Shown: piece after piece, positions 1-8,435 of the stretch
How the letters are laid out: every line of letters starts with the position of its first letter
Position numbering within the stretch: the first letter of the stretch is position 1
Assembly (NCBI RefSeq): GCF_032248455.1
Contig: NZ_JAVTTP010000002.1
Location: 231,749 to 295,748 of the forward strand
Origin: Pricia mediterranea
Lineage (GTDB): Bacteria; Bacteroidota; Bacteroidia; Flavobacteriales; Flavobacteriaceae
Direction: 5' to 3'
DNA length: 64,000 nt
Position numbers and translations under genes: made by a program
Notes under the pieces: generated by a model
What the model saw: the letters and a program-made list of their open reading frames with translations, nothing else
What the model was told of the DNA's origin: nothing
Databases searched by the model: none

Positions 1-570
1 GAAAAGGCACATCCGGACACCTTTAATATCTTGTTGCAGGTACTGGATGAAGGACGGTTGACGGACAATAAGGGTCGGGTGGCGGATTTTAAGAATACCA
101 TCATCATTATGACCAGCAATATGGGCAGCCATATTATCCAGGAGAAATTCGAGGATAGCGATGATATTTACAGCGCTACAGAAGCCGCCCGCGTCGAGGT
201 ACTCGGCTTACTGCGCAAAACCATACGTCCGGAATTTCTGAACCGAATCGACGACATCATCATGTTTACCCCGTTGAGCAGGGAGAACATTACCGAAATC
301 GTAAAACTGCAGCTCGACCAGCTAAAACAGATGTTGGCCAAGCAGCATATCACGATCGATGCGACGGAGGAGGCAATCGCATACCTAGCGGAAAGAGGTT
401 ACGATCCTCAGTATGGGGCGCGACCGATCAAGCGGGTCATTCAAAAAGAAGTGCTGAACAACCTGTCGAAAGAACTGCTTAAAGGGGATATTTCCGCAGA
501 GAGCATCGTCTTGATCGACTCTTTCGATGATGCCTTGGTGTTCCGGAACCAAGATGAACTGGTGGAATAG
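1..570 (+). CDS. clpB: ATP-dependent chaperone ClpB, C-terminal part (5' end outside window)
   Basis: The reading frame is open from base 1, so only the last 189 residues are seen. ClpB is the hexameric cytosolic AAA+ disaggregase that works with DnaK to rescue aggregated proteins. The fragment starts within the second AAA+ module (ILLQVLDEGRLTD, then IIIMTSNMGS, a sensor 1-type strand) and continues into the D2 small domain, with FLNRIDDIIMF and the sensor 2 arginine stretch GARPIKR. The end is family-typical. The GTR beginning and middle domain are not in the window, so ClpC cannot be formally excluded, but the sequence reads as ClpB. A possible terminator lies about 215 bases downstream. 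Confidence 0.93.
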   Translation, partial: EKAHPDTFNILLQVLDEGRLTDNKGRVADFKNTIIIMTSNMGSHIIQEKFEDSDDIYSATEAARVEVLGLLRKTIRPEFLNRIDDIIMFTPLSRENITEIVKLQLDQLKQMLAKQHITIDATEEAIAYLAERGYDPQYGARPIKRVIQKEVLNNLSKELLKGDISAESIVLIDSFDDALVFRNQDELVE

Positions 571-702
571 GCCCGTTGGACGGTTGTCGTTGGCCTTTAG
601 TCGTTGGACGTAAGACGTTAGAGATTGGATGAAGTACAGAAGGATGATGAAGAAAAGACCGTGATGGTACCATGGTAACCGGAATCATAGATGAAGGATG
701 TC

Positions 703-721
703 GTTGGTCTGAAGGACCAAC
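703..721. repeat. REP-like hairpin with GTTGGTC/GACCAAC arms
   Basis: Two perfect 7-bp arms flank a 5-base loop (TGAAG). The same arms, with a longer loop, occur after recG at 59034-59071, which suggests a dispersed repeat family and not chance. Confidence 0.5.
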
Positions 722-785
722 CGTCCGGGTAAGTGACTTGGATTTTGGCTCTTGGCTCCAGTTGAAATAAAGGATAGTTGTTTAT

Positions 786-837
786 AAAACGCGTTTTGCT
801 AGATGCTTTTTTAGGTATCGGCACCTACGCGTTTTTT
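786..837 (+). terminator. Possible Rho-independent terminator downstream of clpB
   Basis: An outer stem AAAACGCG (786-793) pairs with CGCGTTTT (828-835). It encloses an inner stem TAGGT/ACCTA and runs into six Ts. It is far (about 215 bases) from the clpB stop, so its assignment to clpB is tentative. Confidence 0.4.
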
Positions 838-892
838 GATTAGACGGTGCTAAAACCGGATTTACGGATGAACTTTTTCCCTGATTTATACC

Positions 893-901
893 ATACAGTA
901 T
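893..901. promoter_or_regulatory. Small palindrome before tetR, candidate operator
   Basis: ATACAGTAT is a perfect odd palindrome, embedded in a longer partly symmetric TATA-flanked stretch (888-905). It lies 37 bases before the tetR start and just upstream of a TATCTTCG box (912-919) that resembles the Bacteroidota -7 element. TetR proteins often bind such sites in their own promoters; binding here is inference. Confidence 0.3.
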
Positions 902-937
902 ATAGTTTTTTTATCTTCGTATAAAAATACCGCTGCC

Positions 938-1534
938 ATGTCAACAAAAGCTGAAAGGACCACGGCCTATATCATAGAGACCGTTGCGCCCGTTTTCAAC
1001 CAACAAGGTTATATCGGAACAAGCATGAGCGACTTGACCGATGCCACAGGGCTCACTAAAGGCGCTATTTATGGCAACTTTGAAAACAAGGAAGCCCTGG
1101 CGCTATCGGCCTACGAATACAACAGCAAGCGTTTGTTGACAAAAATTGACGAAGTCCTGGCAGCCGAGGGCACGGCGGTGGACAAAATTTTTAGCCTTAC
1201 GGATTTCTACCGGAATTACGATGTCTTTACCAAAGATATGGGGGGATGTCCAATTTTAAACACCGGGGTCGATGCGCAGGGAATCAACCGGTTGCTTTCC
1301 GCCGCAAATCGTGAGGCGCTAAAAGAAATCGAAGGAAAGATTGCCCTAGTGTTGGAAAACGGGACGAAAAAAGGCGAACTCAAGCTGCCAGTGACCCCGT
1401 TGCAGTTTGCCAAACAGATGCTGACGATTATTCAGGGCGCGGTGGCGATGTCCACCATGACCCGTGACCGTAAATATCTTGTCAACACGGTCACTTACCT
1501 AGAGGTGCTGATCAAAAAGGAACTCAAACGATAG
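938..1534 (+). CDS. TetR/AcrR family transcriptional regulator
   Basis: A 198-residue one-component regulator. The N-terminal 55 residues form the TetR helix-turn-helix; the motif GTSMSDLTDATGLTKGAIYGNF is the typical recognition region ending in G-x-IY-x-(H/N)F. The rest is the ligand and dimer domain, with a GGCPILNTGVD segment that I associate with the AcrR/YxaF-like subgroup. The ligand is unknown. The gene stands alone between clpB and a convergent porP-like gene, so no target operon is evident. A short palindrome upstream (893-901) could be its own operator. Confidence 0.88.
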   Translation: MSTKAERTTAYIIETVAPVFNQQGYIGTSMSDLTDATGLTKGAIYGNFENKEALALSAYEYNSKRLLTKIDEVLAAEGTAVDKIFSLTDFYRNYDVFTKDMGGCPILNTGVDAQGINRLLSAANREALKEIEGKIALVLENGTKKGELKLPVTPLQFAKQMLTIIQGAVAMSTMTRDRKYLVNTVTYLEVLIKKELKR

Positions 1535-1555
1535 AACACTTGTCATTGAACCGAT

Positions 1556-3031
1556 TTAATCCCTGACCACCCGAAAAATCCAGGTTTTTCCGAGATACTT
1601 ACCACCGTAGTTGGAATCCCTTGCCCTTCGGGCCTCCTTGATCAAATTATACCGCTGTAGGTACACGTACCTATAGTTGTGCTCACCGTGTCGGAACGAT
1701 TTCGGTCGAAGTCCTTTCTTCCGTAAATCAGCCATAAAGGCATCGAAGTACTTTTTGGTGCCGAATACATTGGTGATTAGATAATAACCGGGGGGCAGGC
1801 CGTCCGCCGTTTGCACTTCCTGATATTTCTCCCCCGTTCGAGGTGTTACGGCTTCCTCTTGATTGGTTTCGACATCCTTCTTACGCGCTTTTTGAATGGC
1901 TACCGCTCGGACCTGGGCCACGGAATCTATCCTACGTTGCCGTTCTTGTTTCAGGGCTGTCGCTTCCGCTTGCTCCATTTTAACGAGGGAGTCCCTCTTA
2001 CGGATCTGTTCCGCAATTTCGGCTTCTACGGGGACTGTTTTTTTATCCTTTTCAAGTTTATCCTCTATCTCTTTCAGGGGATTCCCTTCCGTGCCATCAA
2101 TGTCGTGACCGACCATTTGATGGCGTTCATCGGGACTACCCAAAAAGTAGGATGCCATCAGTTCGAACGAAGTATCCTTTTGAATGGACGCATCCACACC
2201 TATTTCCATCAAGGCCCCGACGGTCACCCGTTTAAAGAAGGTGAAGCCCGCACCGAAGGCATAACCATAGAAATTGTTATATCCTATTTGTCCATAATAT
2301 CCATCCGTATTTAATAGGGCATAGAATCCGATCTGGTCCGATTGTTCGGGATGGGTCCTAAGATAAACCGATGGTCTTAAAAAGGCGTTATTTGCATTTC
2401 CCGGGGAAACCGGAAAGTCATAAGACAGCATTGACATTAAGACCTTATCCGAGGTAGCGGTATTTCCTTCCCGGACGGTAAAATTGTAATCCATCAAATT
2501 TTCGGACGTCAGGCTTAGGCTAAGTCGATGTACCTCCAAATTGACGCCCGGTGCCATCTGTAAGATGAAATCATTGGTCTCGGTGGGCATCGGCAAAGGT
2601 AGATTGGGGTCGACCTGAAATCGGTCGTCCGCCAGTTTTTGGACGAATCCGAACAGGTTCGCGCCCACGGCAAGTCTCACTTTTGGACTGAACTCAAAGG
2701 CGTATGCATAGTTCACTGCAGCTCCCGTTTTAAAAAAAATACCCGTGTTATGCTGAAAAAAACCTGCCCCAACGGCCGATTTATCATTGAGGGACTTGGT
2801 ATAGTTTAAGAACAAGGTAGAGGGGTTCGCATCGATGTCCTGCCACTGCCATCGCGTCCAAAATGCGACGGATTCGGGATTGTTCCGCCCCACGGAAAAA
2901 GTAGGATTGAATAAGCTGGCATTAAACGTAGTCAGGTTGTGCTGTCGTAAATCGGTGGGCAATCGCTTTTGTTGCCCATGTATTCCCGAGAAAAGCAAAA
3001 TCAGGAACAAGGTAAATATAGGTCGGTTCAT
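1556..3031 (-). CDS. PorP/SprF family type IX secretion outer-membrane protein with SPOR-like C-terminal domain
   Basis: 491 residues. A signal peptide (1-20, ending near HGQ) precedes a region of about 280 residues with the PorP/SprF pattern (FNASLFNPTFSVGRNNPESV, then alternating beta strands), known as an outer-membrane component linked to type IX secretion and gliding adhesins. Residues about 320-395 are charged and coiled-coil-like (KQERQRRIDSVAQVRAVA). The last 80 residues (from GYYLITNVFG through YVYLQRY to KTWIFRV) look like a SPOR domain, which binds denuded peptidoglycan glycans. This would give a barrel-linker-cell-wall anchor design. No large adhesin gene lies beside it, unlike many porP/sprF genes. 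Barrel call firm, SPOR call moderate. Confidence 0.82.
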   Translation of the reverse strand: MNRPIFTLFLILLFSGIHGQQKRLPTDLRQHNLTTFNASLFNPTFSVGRNNPESVAFWTRWQWQDIDANPSTLFLNYTKSLNDKSAVGAGFFQHNTGIFFKTGAAVNYAYAFEFSPKVRLAVGANLFGFVQKLADDRFQVDPNLPLPMPTETNDFILQMAPGVNLEVHRLSLSLTSENLMDYNFTVREGNTATSDKVLMSMLSYDFPVSPGNANNAFLRPSVYLRTHPEQSDQIGFYALLNTDGYYGQIGYNNFYGYAFGAGFTFFKRVTVGALMEIGVDASIQKDTSFELMASYFLGSPDERHQMVGHDIDGTEGNPLKEIEDKLEKDKKTVPVEAEIAEQIRKRDSLVKMEQAEATALKQERQRRIDSVAQVRAVAIQKARKKDVETNQEEAVTPRTGEKYQEVQTADGLPPGYYLITNVFGTKKYFDAFMADLRKKGLRPKSFRHGEHNYRYVYLQRYNLIKEARRARDSNYGGKYLGKTWIFRVVRD

Positions 3032-3080
3032 TTCAATACTTTAAGACAAAAAACAAGTAGTCTAACATACTTTTTTTGTC

Positions 3081-3088
3081 TAAATTTG
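3081..3088 (+). promoter_or_regulatory. Possible -7 element of the histidine phosphatase gene
   Basis: TAAATTTG fits the Bacteroidota TAnnTTTG consensus exactly and lies 44 bases before the ATG. I see no TTTG at the expected distance upstream, so support is partial. Confidence 0.35.
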
Positions 3089-3132
3089 GTTAACATTTAT
3101 GCAAGAGTTTTCCACCAAACACATCGCTATCT

Positions 3133-3684
3133 ATGCAACGCTTCATATTTCGTATTATTATCGTTCAACTGCTGATATTATCGACAAGTTGCAAGGATGA
3201 TCCGAAAATCGAGCAAAATTCTAACGTCGAAGTCCCAATTTCTACCTTCTATTTTATACGCCATGCCGAAAAAGATAGGTCCGACCCCGAAGACGTCGAT
3301 CCCGAGCTCAACCAGAAGGGATTGGGCAGGGCGATGCACTGGGCCGAAGTGCTTCGCGATGTCCGGTTGAATGCCATTTATACTACCGATTTTGAACGCA
3401 CGGCCATGACAGCGGCCCCTGCTTCGGTAAAAAATGATATTACCGTTCAATATTATGATCCCGAGACCATCAACGTCGAACAATTCAAGGCCGACAACTT
3501 AGGAAATACCGTTCTCGTCGTCGGGCATAGCAATACCACCCCAAATTTAGTCAATCAAATGATTGGGGAAGATGTCTTTTCCGAAATGGACGATAGCGAT
3601 AATGGAAGTCTATTTATCGTACAGGTAATCAATGGGAAGGCCATTCCTCAACGTTTGCACTTGGATTGTAACTGTTTGGAATAA
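3133..3684 (+). CDS. Histidine phosphatase (phosphoglycerate mutase-like/SixA-like) lipoprotein
   Basis: 183 residues. The N-terminus is a lipoprotein signal with lipobox LSTSC, Cys-20 being the predicted lipidation site, so the protein acts at the envelope. The catalytic RHAEKD motif (Arg-43, His-44) and the second catalytic histidine in GHSNTTP (His-132) are present, with a DFERT arginine between them, matching the short branch of the histidine phosphatase superfamily. The substrate cannot be told. SixA-type proteins dephosphorylate phosphohistidines, but a periplasmic lipoprotein form more likely acts on a small phosphoester. The gene is divergent from the porP-like gene and followed by an unrelated SRPBCC gene. 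Confidence 0.85.
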   Translation: MQRFIFRIIIVQLLILSTSCKDDPKIEQNSNVEVPISTFYFIRHAEKDRSDPEDVDPELNQKGLGRAMHWAEVLRDVRLNAIYTTDFERTAMTAAPASVKNDITVQYYDPETINVEQFKADNLGNTVLVVGHSNTTPNLVNQMIGEDVFSEMDDSDNGSLFIVQVINGKAIPQRLHLDCNCLE

Positions 3685-3772
3685 AACGACGGCAATTACT
3701 GCTTTGGATAAACGGTAAATACCATTTTTTACAGTACCTTGAATATCCCAATGGATACCAAAATTGTTGAGA

Positions 3773-4234
3773 ATGGAAACAAAGGAGAACACTTCAGAAC
3801 GCACCCTTTCAATAACAAAAACGATGCCGGCTCCGGTACAATCGGTTTGGGAGTACTGGACCAAACCCGAACACATTGTGAAGTGGTGGGGGCCCGAAGG
3901 CATGAAGACCAACATCGTCAAACACGATTTTAACATCGGGGGAGGATGGCGGTTTACCGTCGAGAAGCCTGATGGAAATACTTTTGTATCCGATGGCACC
4001 TATGCCGACATTGTCCCGAACAAAAAGCTAGTGACTTCGGCGGACTTTAAACCTATGACCATAGGAGTGGTACTGAAACTCTTATTCGAGGAAGACGGGA
4101 GCAAAACCCATGTAAAGCTGCACATCCTCCACCCGACCGTAGCCTACTGCCAACAGCAAAAAGGTGAGGGTTTCTACAAAGGATGGGATGCCGCGTTCGA
4201 TAGACTGGAACGCTACTTGACATCGGAAGGATAG
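3773..4234 (+). CDS. SRPBCC (AHSA1-like) domain protein
   Basis: A protein of 153 residues if started at the ATG at 3773; in-frame TTG codons lie three residues upstream. The pattern RTLSITKTMPAPVQSVWEYWTKPEHIVKWWGPEG followed by GGGWRF is the classic AHSA1/START-like helix-grip fold of small Bacteroidota proteins of this class, which bind hydrophobic ligands or act on stress. No catalytic role can be assigned. It stands alone, plus-oriented, 86 bases before smpB. Confidence 0.85.
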   Translation: METKENTSERTLSITKTMPAPVQSVWEYWTKPEHIVKWWGPEGMKTNIVKHDFNIGGGWRFTVEKPDGNTFVSDGTYADIVPNKKLVTSADFKPMTIGVVLKLLFEEDGSKTHVKLHILHPTVAYCQQQKGEGFYKGWDAAFDRLERYLTSEG

Positions 4235-4284
4235 TGCGACCTTCGCCGTATGTTTTCTTCATTGGCATTCCATACGGCTGAACC

Positions 4285-4315
4285 TTTTCAAATTCCGCAA
4301 CAACCTGTATTTTTG
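4285..4315 (+). promoter_or_regulatory. Promoter of smpB, implying a nearly leaderless transcript
   Basis: TTTT (4285-4288), a 19-base spacer and TATTTTTG (4308-4315) match the Bacteroidota consensus TTTG-N19-TAnnTTTG with a single change. The -7 box ends only four bases before the ATG at 4320, so transcription would begin at or next to the start codon. Confidence 0.6.
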
Positions 4316-4319
4316 TAGG

Positions 4320-4784
4320 ATGGTCAAGAAAAACATCAACATTAAGAATAAAAAGGCAAAATTCGAATATGAGTTGCTGGACACCTATGTAGCCGGAATA
4401 GTTCTGGCAGGTACGGAAATAAAATCCATTCGAGAGGGCAAGGCCTCAATCGCCCAAAGTTTCTGCGAGTTTAACGATAAGGGCGAACTTTTTGTTATCA
4501 ATATGCAGGTGGATGAATATTCCCACGCCTACCATTTCAACCATAGGCCCAAGGCGGAACGGAAACTATTGATGCATCGACGGGAACTGAAAAAATTGAG
4601 GAAAGAGGTAACCACATCGGGATTGACCATCGTACCCCTCAATCTATTTATCAATGACCGGGGCCTGGCCAAAATAAGGATCGCGCTGGCCAAGGGTAAG
4701 AAACTCTACGATAAAAGAGAGACGATAAAGGACAGGGACAGCAAGCGAAACCTCGCCCGGATAAAGAAAAGTTTTAATGCTTAA
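4320..4784 (+). CDS. smpB: SsrA-binding protein SmpB
   Basis: 154 residues, a usual length. SmpB binds tmRNA and places it in stalled ribosomes for trans-translation. Conserved stretches are seen from the start (INIKNKKAKFEYELLDTY), through GTEIKSIREGKAS, to the basic C-terminal tail (AKGKKLYDKRETIKDRDSKR) that mimics mRNA in the decoding channel. Its stop overlaps the stop of the convergent pcm gene by four bases. No tmRNA gene was recognised in the window. Confidence 0.97.
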   Translation: MVKKNINIKNKKAKFEYELLDTYVAGIVLAGTEIKSIREGKASIAQSFCEFNDKGELFVINMQVDEYSHAYHFNHRPKAERKLLMHRRELKKLRKEVTTSGLTIVPLNLFINDRGLAKIRIALAKGKKLYDKRETIKDRDSKRNLARIKKSFNA

Positions 4785-5422
4785 TTTTTGTCCGCCAATA
4801 GCGGCACAAAACGAAAAGATCCAAACTCTTTTTTCTCGAACTCCTTTTCAGATTTCCTAATAAATAGGGTCATAATCTGGTCGTCGGTACCTACGGGTAT
4901 GACCAAACGGCCGCCTACTTTTAGCTGTGATAAGAGGGTCTTGGGCACATCGGGAGCACCAGCGGTAACTACGATACCGTCAAAGGGTGCCTCTTCGGGA
5001 AGTCCTTTGTAGCCATCGCCGAATATTTTCTTTTTAGGACGATAGCCTAATTTCGAGAAGAATATTTTCGTTTTTTTAAAGAGTTCTAGTTGACGTTCGA
5101 TCGTGTACACGTTAACTTTTAATTGGAGTAACACTGCGGTCTGGTATCCGCTTCCAGTCCCAATTTCCAAAATCTTTTGACCGGGTTTCACCTCCAACAA
5201 TTGGGTCTGGAAGGCAACCGTATAAGGTTGAGAAATCGTCTGGTCAGCGGCAATCGGAAAAGCTTTGTCCTGATACGCATGACCCTCGAAACCACTGTCC
5301 ATGAACAGGTGCCGGGGAACCGTACGGATGGCATCAAGCGTATTTTTATCGGATATGCCTTTTTCAATGAGCGTGTCGGCCAATTTGTTGCGCATTCCCC
5401 GATGTTTCAAAGTATCCTTCAC
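4781..5422 (-). CDS. pcm: Protein-L-isoaspartate O-methyltransferase
   Basis: 213 residues with a GTG start; the next Met is residue 10, but the upstream KDTLKHRGMR segment is typical of the family in flavobacteria. The enzyme methylates isoaspartyl residues of aged proteins using S-adenosylmethionine. The SAM site is ILEIGTGSGYQTAVL (about 84-98), preceded by the family motif AFPIAADQTISQPYTVA. It is convergent with smpB, the two 3' ends sharing four bases, so the two genes may affect each other's termination. Confidence 0.96.
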   Translation of the reverse strand: MKDTLKHRGMRNKLADTLIEKGISDKNTLDAIRTVPRHLFMDSGFEGHAYQDKAFPIAADQTISQPYTVAFQTQLLEVKPGQKILEIGTGSGYQTAVLLQLKVNVYTIERQLELFKKTKIFFSKLGYRPKKKIFGDGYKGLPEEAPFDGIVVTAGAPDVPKTLLSQLKVGGRLVIPVGTDDQIMTLFIRKSEKEFEKKEFGSFRFVPLLADKN

Positions 5423-5826
5423 TGGTCTGGTTTTGGTTCACGAAGTTAGTTCCAATAAATCCAATTCACAAATTTATCATAACAGCCTTGCTGTTGCTTT
5501 TAAACCCTTATAGCTACAATCCCATAAACCTTCAACCTGATAAACGCATGATCTAAATGGTTCTGCCACGAAATTTTTGGGTAATCGTAAGATCCTGCCG
5601 CAACGACTGACTTTCCTACATATCCCATAAGGCAGCCCAATGCCTAATCACCCTTTTGTCTCCAACAATCTTTGTTCCTTTTTCCTTTCGTCTTTTCTTC
5701 TTTTCTTCTTTTCGTCAAATTAAATAGTACGAGCATTTTCCTAGAAGCAATGATAACGCCAACTAAATTAATTCCTCTCGCGGCCTGTCTGCCAAACTAT
5801 CCTTATTTTTGAACAAACGGAAATTT
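5423..5826. other. Gap with polypyrimidine repeat before the oxidoreductase run
   Basis: No gene is seen. The plus strand is a C/T-rich tract around 5670-5716, including three copies of the 8-mer TTTTCTTC (last copy TTTTCGTC) at 5693-5716. A TATTTTTG box at 5804-5811 may be the -7 element for the next gene; no upstream TTTG is evident. Confidence 0.5.
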
Positions 5827-6792
5827 ATGCTTAAAGTTGGAGTAATTGGCGCGGGACACTTGGGAAAAATACACTTGCGTTTGCTCGATGCCTCAAGCAA
5901 ATATACACTGGTCGGGTTCCATGATGCCGATGCCGGACACGGGCGTAAGGTGGCCGAGGAATTTGGCTATCCTTTTTATGGGGATATTGATGAACTGATC
6001 GATACGGTAGAGGTGGTCGATATTGTAACCCCTACCCTAGCGCATTTCGATTGTGCCAAAAAAGCCATAGGGAAAGGCAAGCATATTTTTATCGAGAAAC
6101 CGATTACCACAACCTATCAGGAGGCAGAACAGCTACTTGAACTCCAGAAGGAATTTGGAGTCAAGGGTCAAGTCGGGCATGTAGAGCGGTTCAATCCTGC
6201 TTTCTCGGCGGTAAAGCAACAGATTCACCGTCCCATGTTCATCGAGGCACATCGACTGGCGGAATTCAATCCACGGGGCACCGATGTCCCCGTAGTGTTG
6301 GACCTCATGATTCATGATATCGACGCCATTTTGAGCGTTGTCGAATCCCCTGTGAAACAGATCAACGCCAGCGGGGTATCGGTCATCAGCAATTCCCCCG
6401 ATATTGCGAATGCCCGTATCGAATTCGAAAACGGATGTGTGGCCAACCTGACGGCCAGTCGCATTTCTTTAAAGCAGATGCGCAAATCCCGTTTTTTTCA
6501 AAGGGATGCCTATATTTCCGTGGATTTTCTGGAAAAAAAGGTGGAAGTCGTCAAAATGAAGGATGCCCCGGAGAAGGAAGGCGATTTTGATATGATCTTA
6601 CAGAATGCGGAAGGAGTAAAAAAACAGATCTACTTCGAGAATCCCGATGTTCAAAGTAACAACGCCATTCTTGACGAGCTGGAGACTTTTGCCGACGCCA
6701 TAAACAACGATACCGAACCGATAGTCAGCTTGGCACAGGGAACCCGAGCCCTGAAAGTGGCATTGGAGGTTATCGAAGCCTTTGGGAAATAG
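5827..6792 (+). CDS. Gfo/Idh/MocA family oxidoreductase
   Basis: 321 residues from the ATG at 5827; an in-frame TTG lies six codons upstream. The N-terminal Rossmann fold has GVIGAGHLGKIH (5-16), followed by the family's EKPITTTYQEA motif carrying the conserved lysine and GHVERFNP. The C-terminal half is the alpha/beta dimer and substrate domain. These enzymes oxidise or reduce sugar-like substrates with NAD(P). The substrate is not readable. It heads a plus-strand run with 3-hydroxyacyl-CoA dehydrogenase, YggS and an exonuclease, which I recall as a recurrent order in flavobacteria. A functional link is unclear. Confidence 0.92.
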   Translation: MLKVGVIGAGHLGKIHLRLLDASSKYTLVGFHDADAGHGRKVAEEFGYPFYGDIDELIDTVEVVDIVTPTLAHFDCAKKAIGKGKHIFIEKPITTTYQEAEQLLELQKEFGVKGQVGHVERFNPAFSAVKQQIHRPMFIEAHRLAEFNPRGTDVPVVLDLMIHDIDAILSVVESPVKQINASGVSVISNSPDIANARIEFENGCVANLTASRISLKQMRKSRFFQRDAYISVDFLEKKVEVVKMKDAPEKEGDFDMILQNAEGVKKQIYFENPDVQSNNAILDELETFADAINNDTEPIVSLAQGTRALKVALEVIEAFGK

Positions 6793-6862
6793 AACGGAAC
6801 GTGCAGCGGCCGACACAGAGAATCGGGGAATTTTAACAATGCAACCTAAGAATTCATATGCA

Positions 6863-7753
6863 ATGAAGAATATCGCAGTAATCGGCGCAGGGACCATGGG
6901 CAATGGAATAGCCCATGTTTTCGCCCAGAACGGATTTAGCGTACGCCTCATCGACATTTCGCAAAAGGCCTTGGATAAAGGCCTGGCGAATATCTCCAAA
7001 AACCTGGACCGTATGCTCGCAAAAGGAAAAACAGATCAAACGCTGAAATCCGACACCCTTGAAAATATAACCTTGTTCACCTCAATTCCTGAAGGGGTTG
7101 CGGATACGGACCTTGTGGTAGAAGCGGCATCGGAAAACCTAAAGGTTAAACTGGATATTTTCAAGGAACTGGAACAATCATGTCCCACGGATACGATCTT
7201 GGCTACGAACACCTCCTCCATTTCCATCACCCAGATTGCGGCGGCCACCCAACGGCCGGACAAGGTCATCGGCATGCATTTTATGAATCCCGTCCCCATT
7301 ATGCAATTGGTCGAGATCATTCGGGGGTACAGCACCTCGGATGATACCACACAGACCGTCATGAACGTGTCGAAAGAATTGGGAAAGACACCGACCCAAG
7401 TCAACGATTATCCGGGTTTTGTCGCCAACCGAATTTTGATGCCGATGATCAATGAGGCCATAGAGAGCCTCTATCACGGAGTTGCGGGCGTCTCCGAAAT
7501 CGATACGGTCATGAAGCTCGGGATGGCGCATCCGATGGGCCCCCTTCAATTGGCGGATTTTATCGGACTCGACGTTTGTCTATCCATTTTGAACGTGATG
7601 TACGAGGGACTCAAAAATCCTAAATACGCCCCTTGCCCCCTACTCGTCAATATGGTCACGGCCGGAAAACTGGGGGTCAAATCGGGAGAAGGGTTTTATG
7701 ATTATGCATCATCCCGCAAAGCGGAACAAGTCAGTGAAAGATTCTTGAACTAG
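6863..7753 (+). CDS. 3-hydroxybutyryl-CoA (3-hydroxyacyl-CoA) dehydrogenase
   Basis: 296 residues if started at the ATG at 6863, where MKNIAVIGAGTMGNGIAHVF gives the expected N-terminus. Two in-frame ATG codons upstream (6782 and 6839) would overlap or abut the previous gene and add unconserved residues. The NAD-binding GxGxxG lies at residues 7-12, and the catalytic histidine region is GMHFMNPVPIMQLVEI with the downstream ANRILMPMINEA segment. It interconverts 3-hydroxyacyl-CoA and 3-ketoacyl-CoA, in beta-oxidation or butyrate-type metabolism. It follows the oxidoreductase with about 70 bases between. Confidence 0.94.
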   Translation: MKNIAVIGAGTMGNGIAHVFAQNGFSVRLIDISQKALDKGLANISKNLDRMLAKGKTDQTLKSDTLENITLFTSIPEGVADTDLVVEAASENLKVKLDIFKELEQSCPTDTILATNTSSISITQIAAATQRPDKVIGMHFMNPVPIMQLVEIIRGYSTSDDTTQTVMNVSKELGKTPTQVNDYPGFVANRILMPMINEAIESLYHGVAGVSEIDTVMKLGMAHPMGPLQLADFIGLDVCLSILNVMYEGLKNPKYAPCPLLVNMVTAGKLGVKSGEGFYDYASSRKAEQVSERFLN

Positions 7754-7773
7754 TCAAGTTATAAACAACAGAC

Positions 7774-8427
7774 ATGTCAATTGAAAAAAATCTAAAAAAA
7801 ATAAAAAGCTCACTTCCCGGCCACGTAACCCTGGTAGCCGTATCCAAAACCAAACCGGAAAGCGACATCCAAGAGGCATACGATGCGGGTCAACGTATTC
7901 TGGGCGAAAACAGGGTACAGGAAATGGTCGAAAAATGGGAACATTTGCCTAAGGACATCCAGTGGCACATGATCGGTCATGTTCAGCGCAACAAGGTGAA
8001 ACACATGATCGATTTTGTTGACTTCATCCACGGGGTAGACAGTTTCCGGTTGCTAAAAGAAATAAACAAAAGAGCGAAAAAGGCCGATAGAAAGGTTGAC
8101 TGCCTTCTTCAGATGCATATCGCCGAGGAAGACACCAAGTTCGGATTGGATACGAAAGAGCTACATGAAATCGTAACCTCCGAAGCTTTTCAAAAATTTA
8201 AAAATGTCAGGGTTAAGGGCCTGATGGGCATGGCCACGTTTACCGATGATGAAAACCAGGTCCGACGGGAATTCAAACAATTAAAATCCCATTTCGACCG
8301 TTTGAAAAAACAACTTCCAGAAATCGATACCCTATCCATGGGTATGAGCGGGGATTATAAGATCGCTATCGAGGAAGGGAGCACCATGGTACGCATAGGA
8401 AGTAGTATCTTTGGGGCGAGAAAATAA
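7774..8427 (+). CDS. YggS/PROSC family pyridoxal phosphate homeostasis protein
   Basis: 217 residues, the usual length. The single-domain PLP-binding barrel has the lysine motif VAVSKTKP (Lys-25 the likely Schiff-base residue), LGENRVQEMVEKW, WHMIGHVQRNKVKHMI, and SMGMSGDYKIAIEEGSTMVRIG at the phosphate-binding end. The family buffers free PLP and affects amino-acid balance; it has no known catalytic activity. It starts 20 bases after the dehydrogenase and ends 8 bases before the exonuclease gene, so it is probably cotranscribed. Confidence 0.96.
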   Translation: MSIEKNLKKIKSSLPGHVTLVAVSKTKPESDIQEAYDAGQRILGENRVQEMVEKWEHLPKDIQWHMIGHVQRNKVKHMIDFVDFIHGVDSFRLLKEINKRAKKADRKVDCLLQMHIAEEDTKFGLDTKELHEIVTSEAFQKFKNVRVKGLMGMATFTDDENQVRREFKQLKSHFDRLKKQLPEIDTLSMGMSGDYKIAIEEGSTMVRIGSSIFGARK

Positions 8428-8435
8428 CTAGTAAC

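Larger units (their letters stand above)
571..937. other. Gap between clpB and tetR: REP-like hairpin and degenerate GTTGG repeats
   Basis: No convincing gene is seen. The first part is a degenerate repeat rich in GTTGGACG and GTCGTTGG words (about 572-625). A perfect 7-bp hairpin, GTTGGTC, 5-base loop, GACCAAC, lies at 703-721. A terminator-like fold and a small palindrome in front of tetR are listed separately. Confidence 0.6.

Noticed and set aside
6782..6862. N-terminal extension of the 3-hydroxyacyl-CoA dehydrogenase
   Set aside because: The extra 27 residues overlap the upstream gene and are not part of the conserved NAD-binding start.
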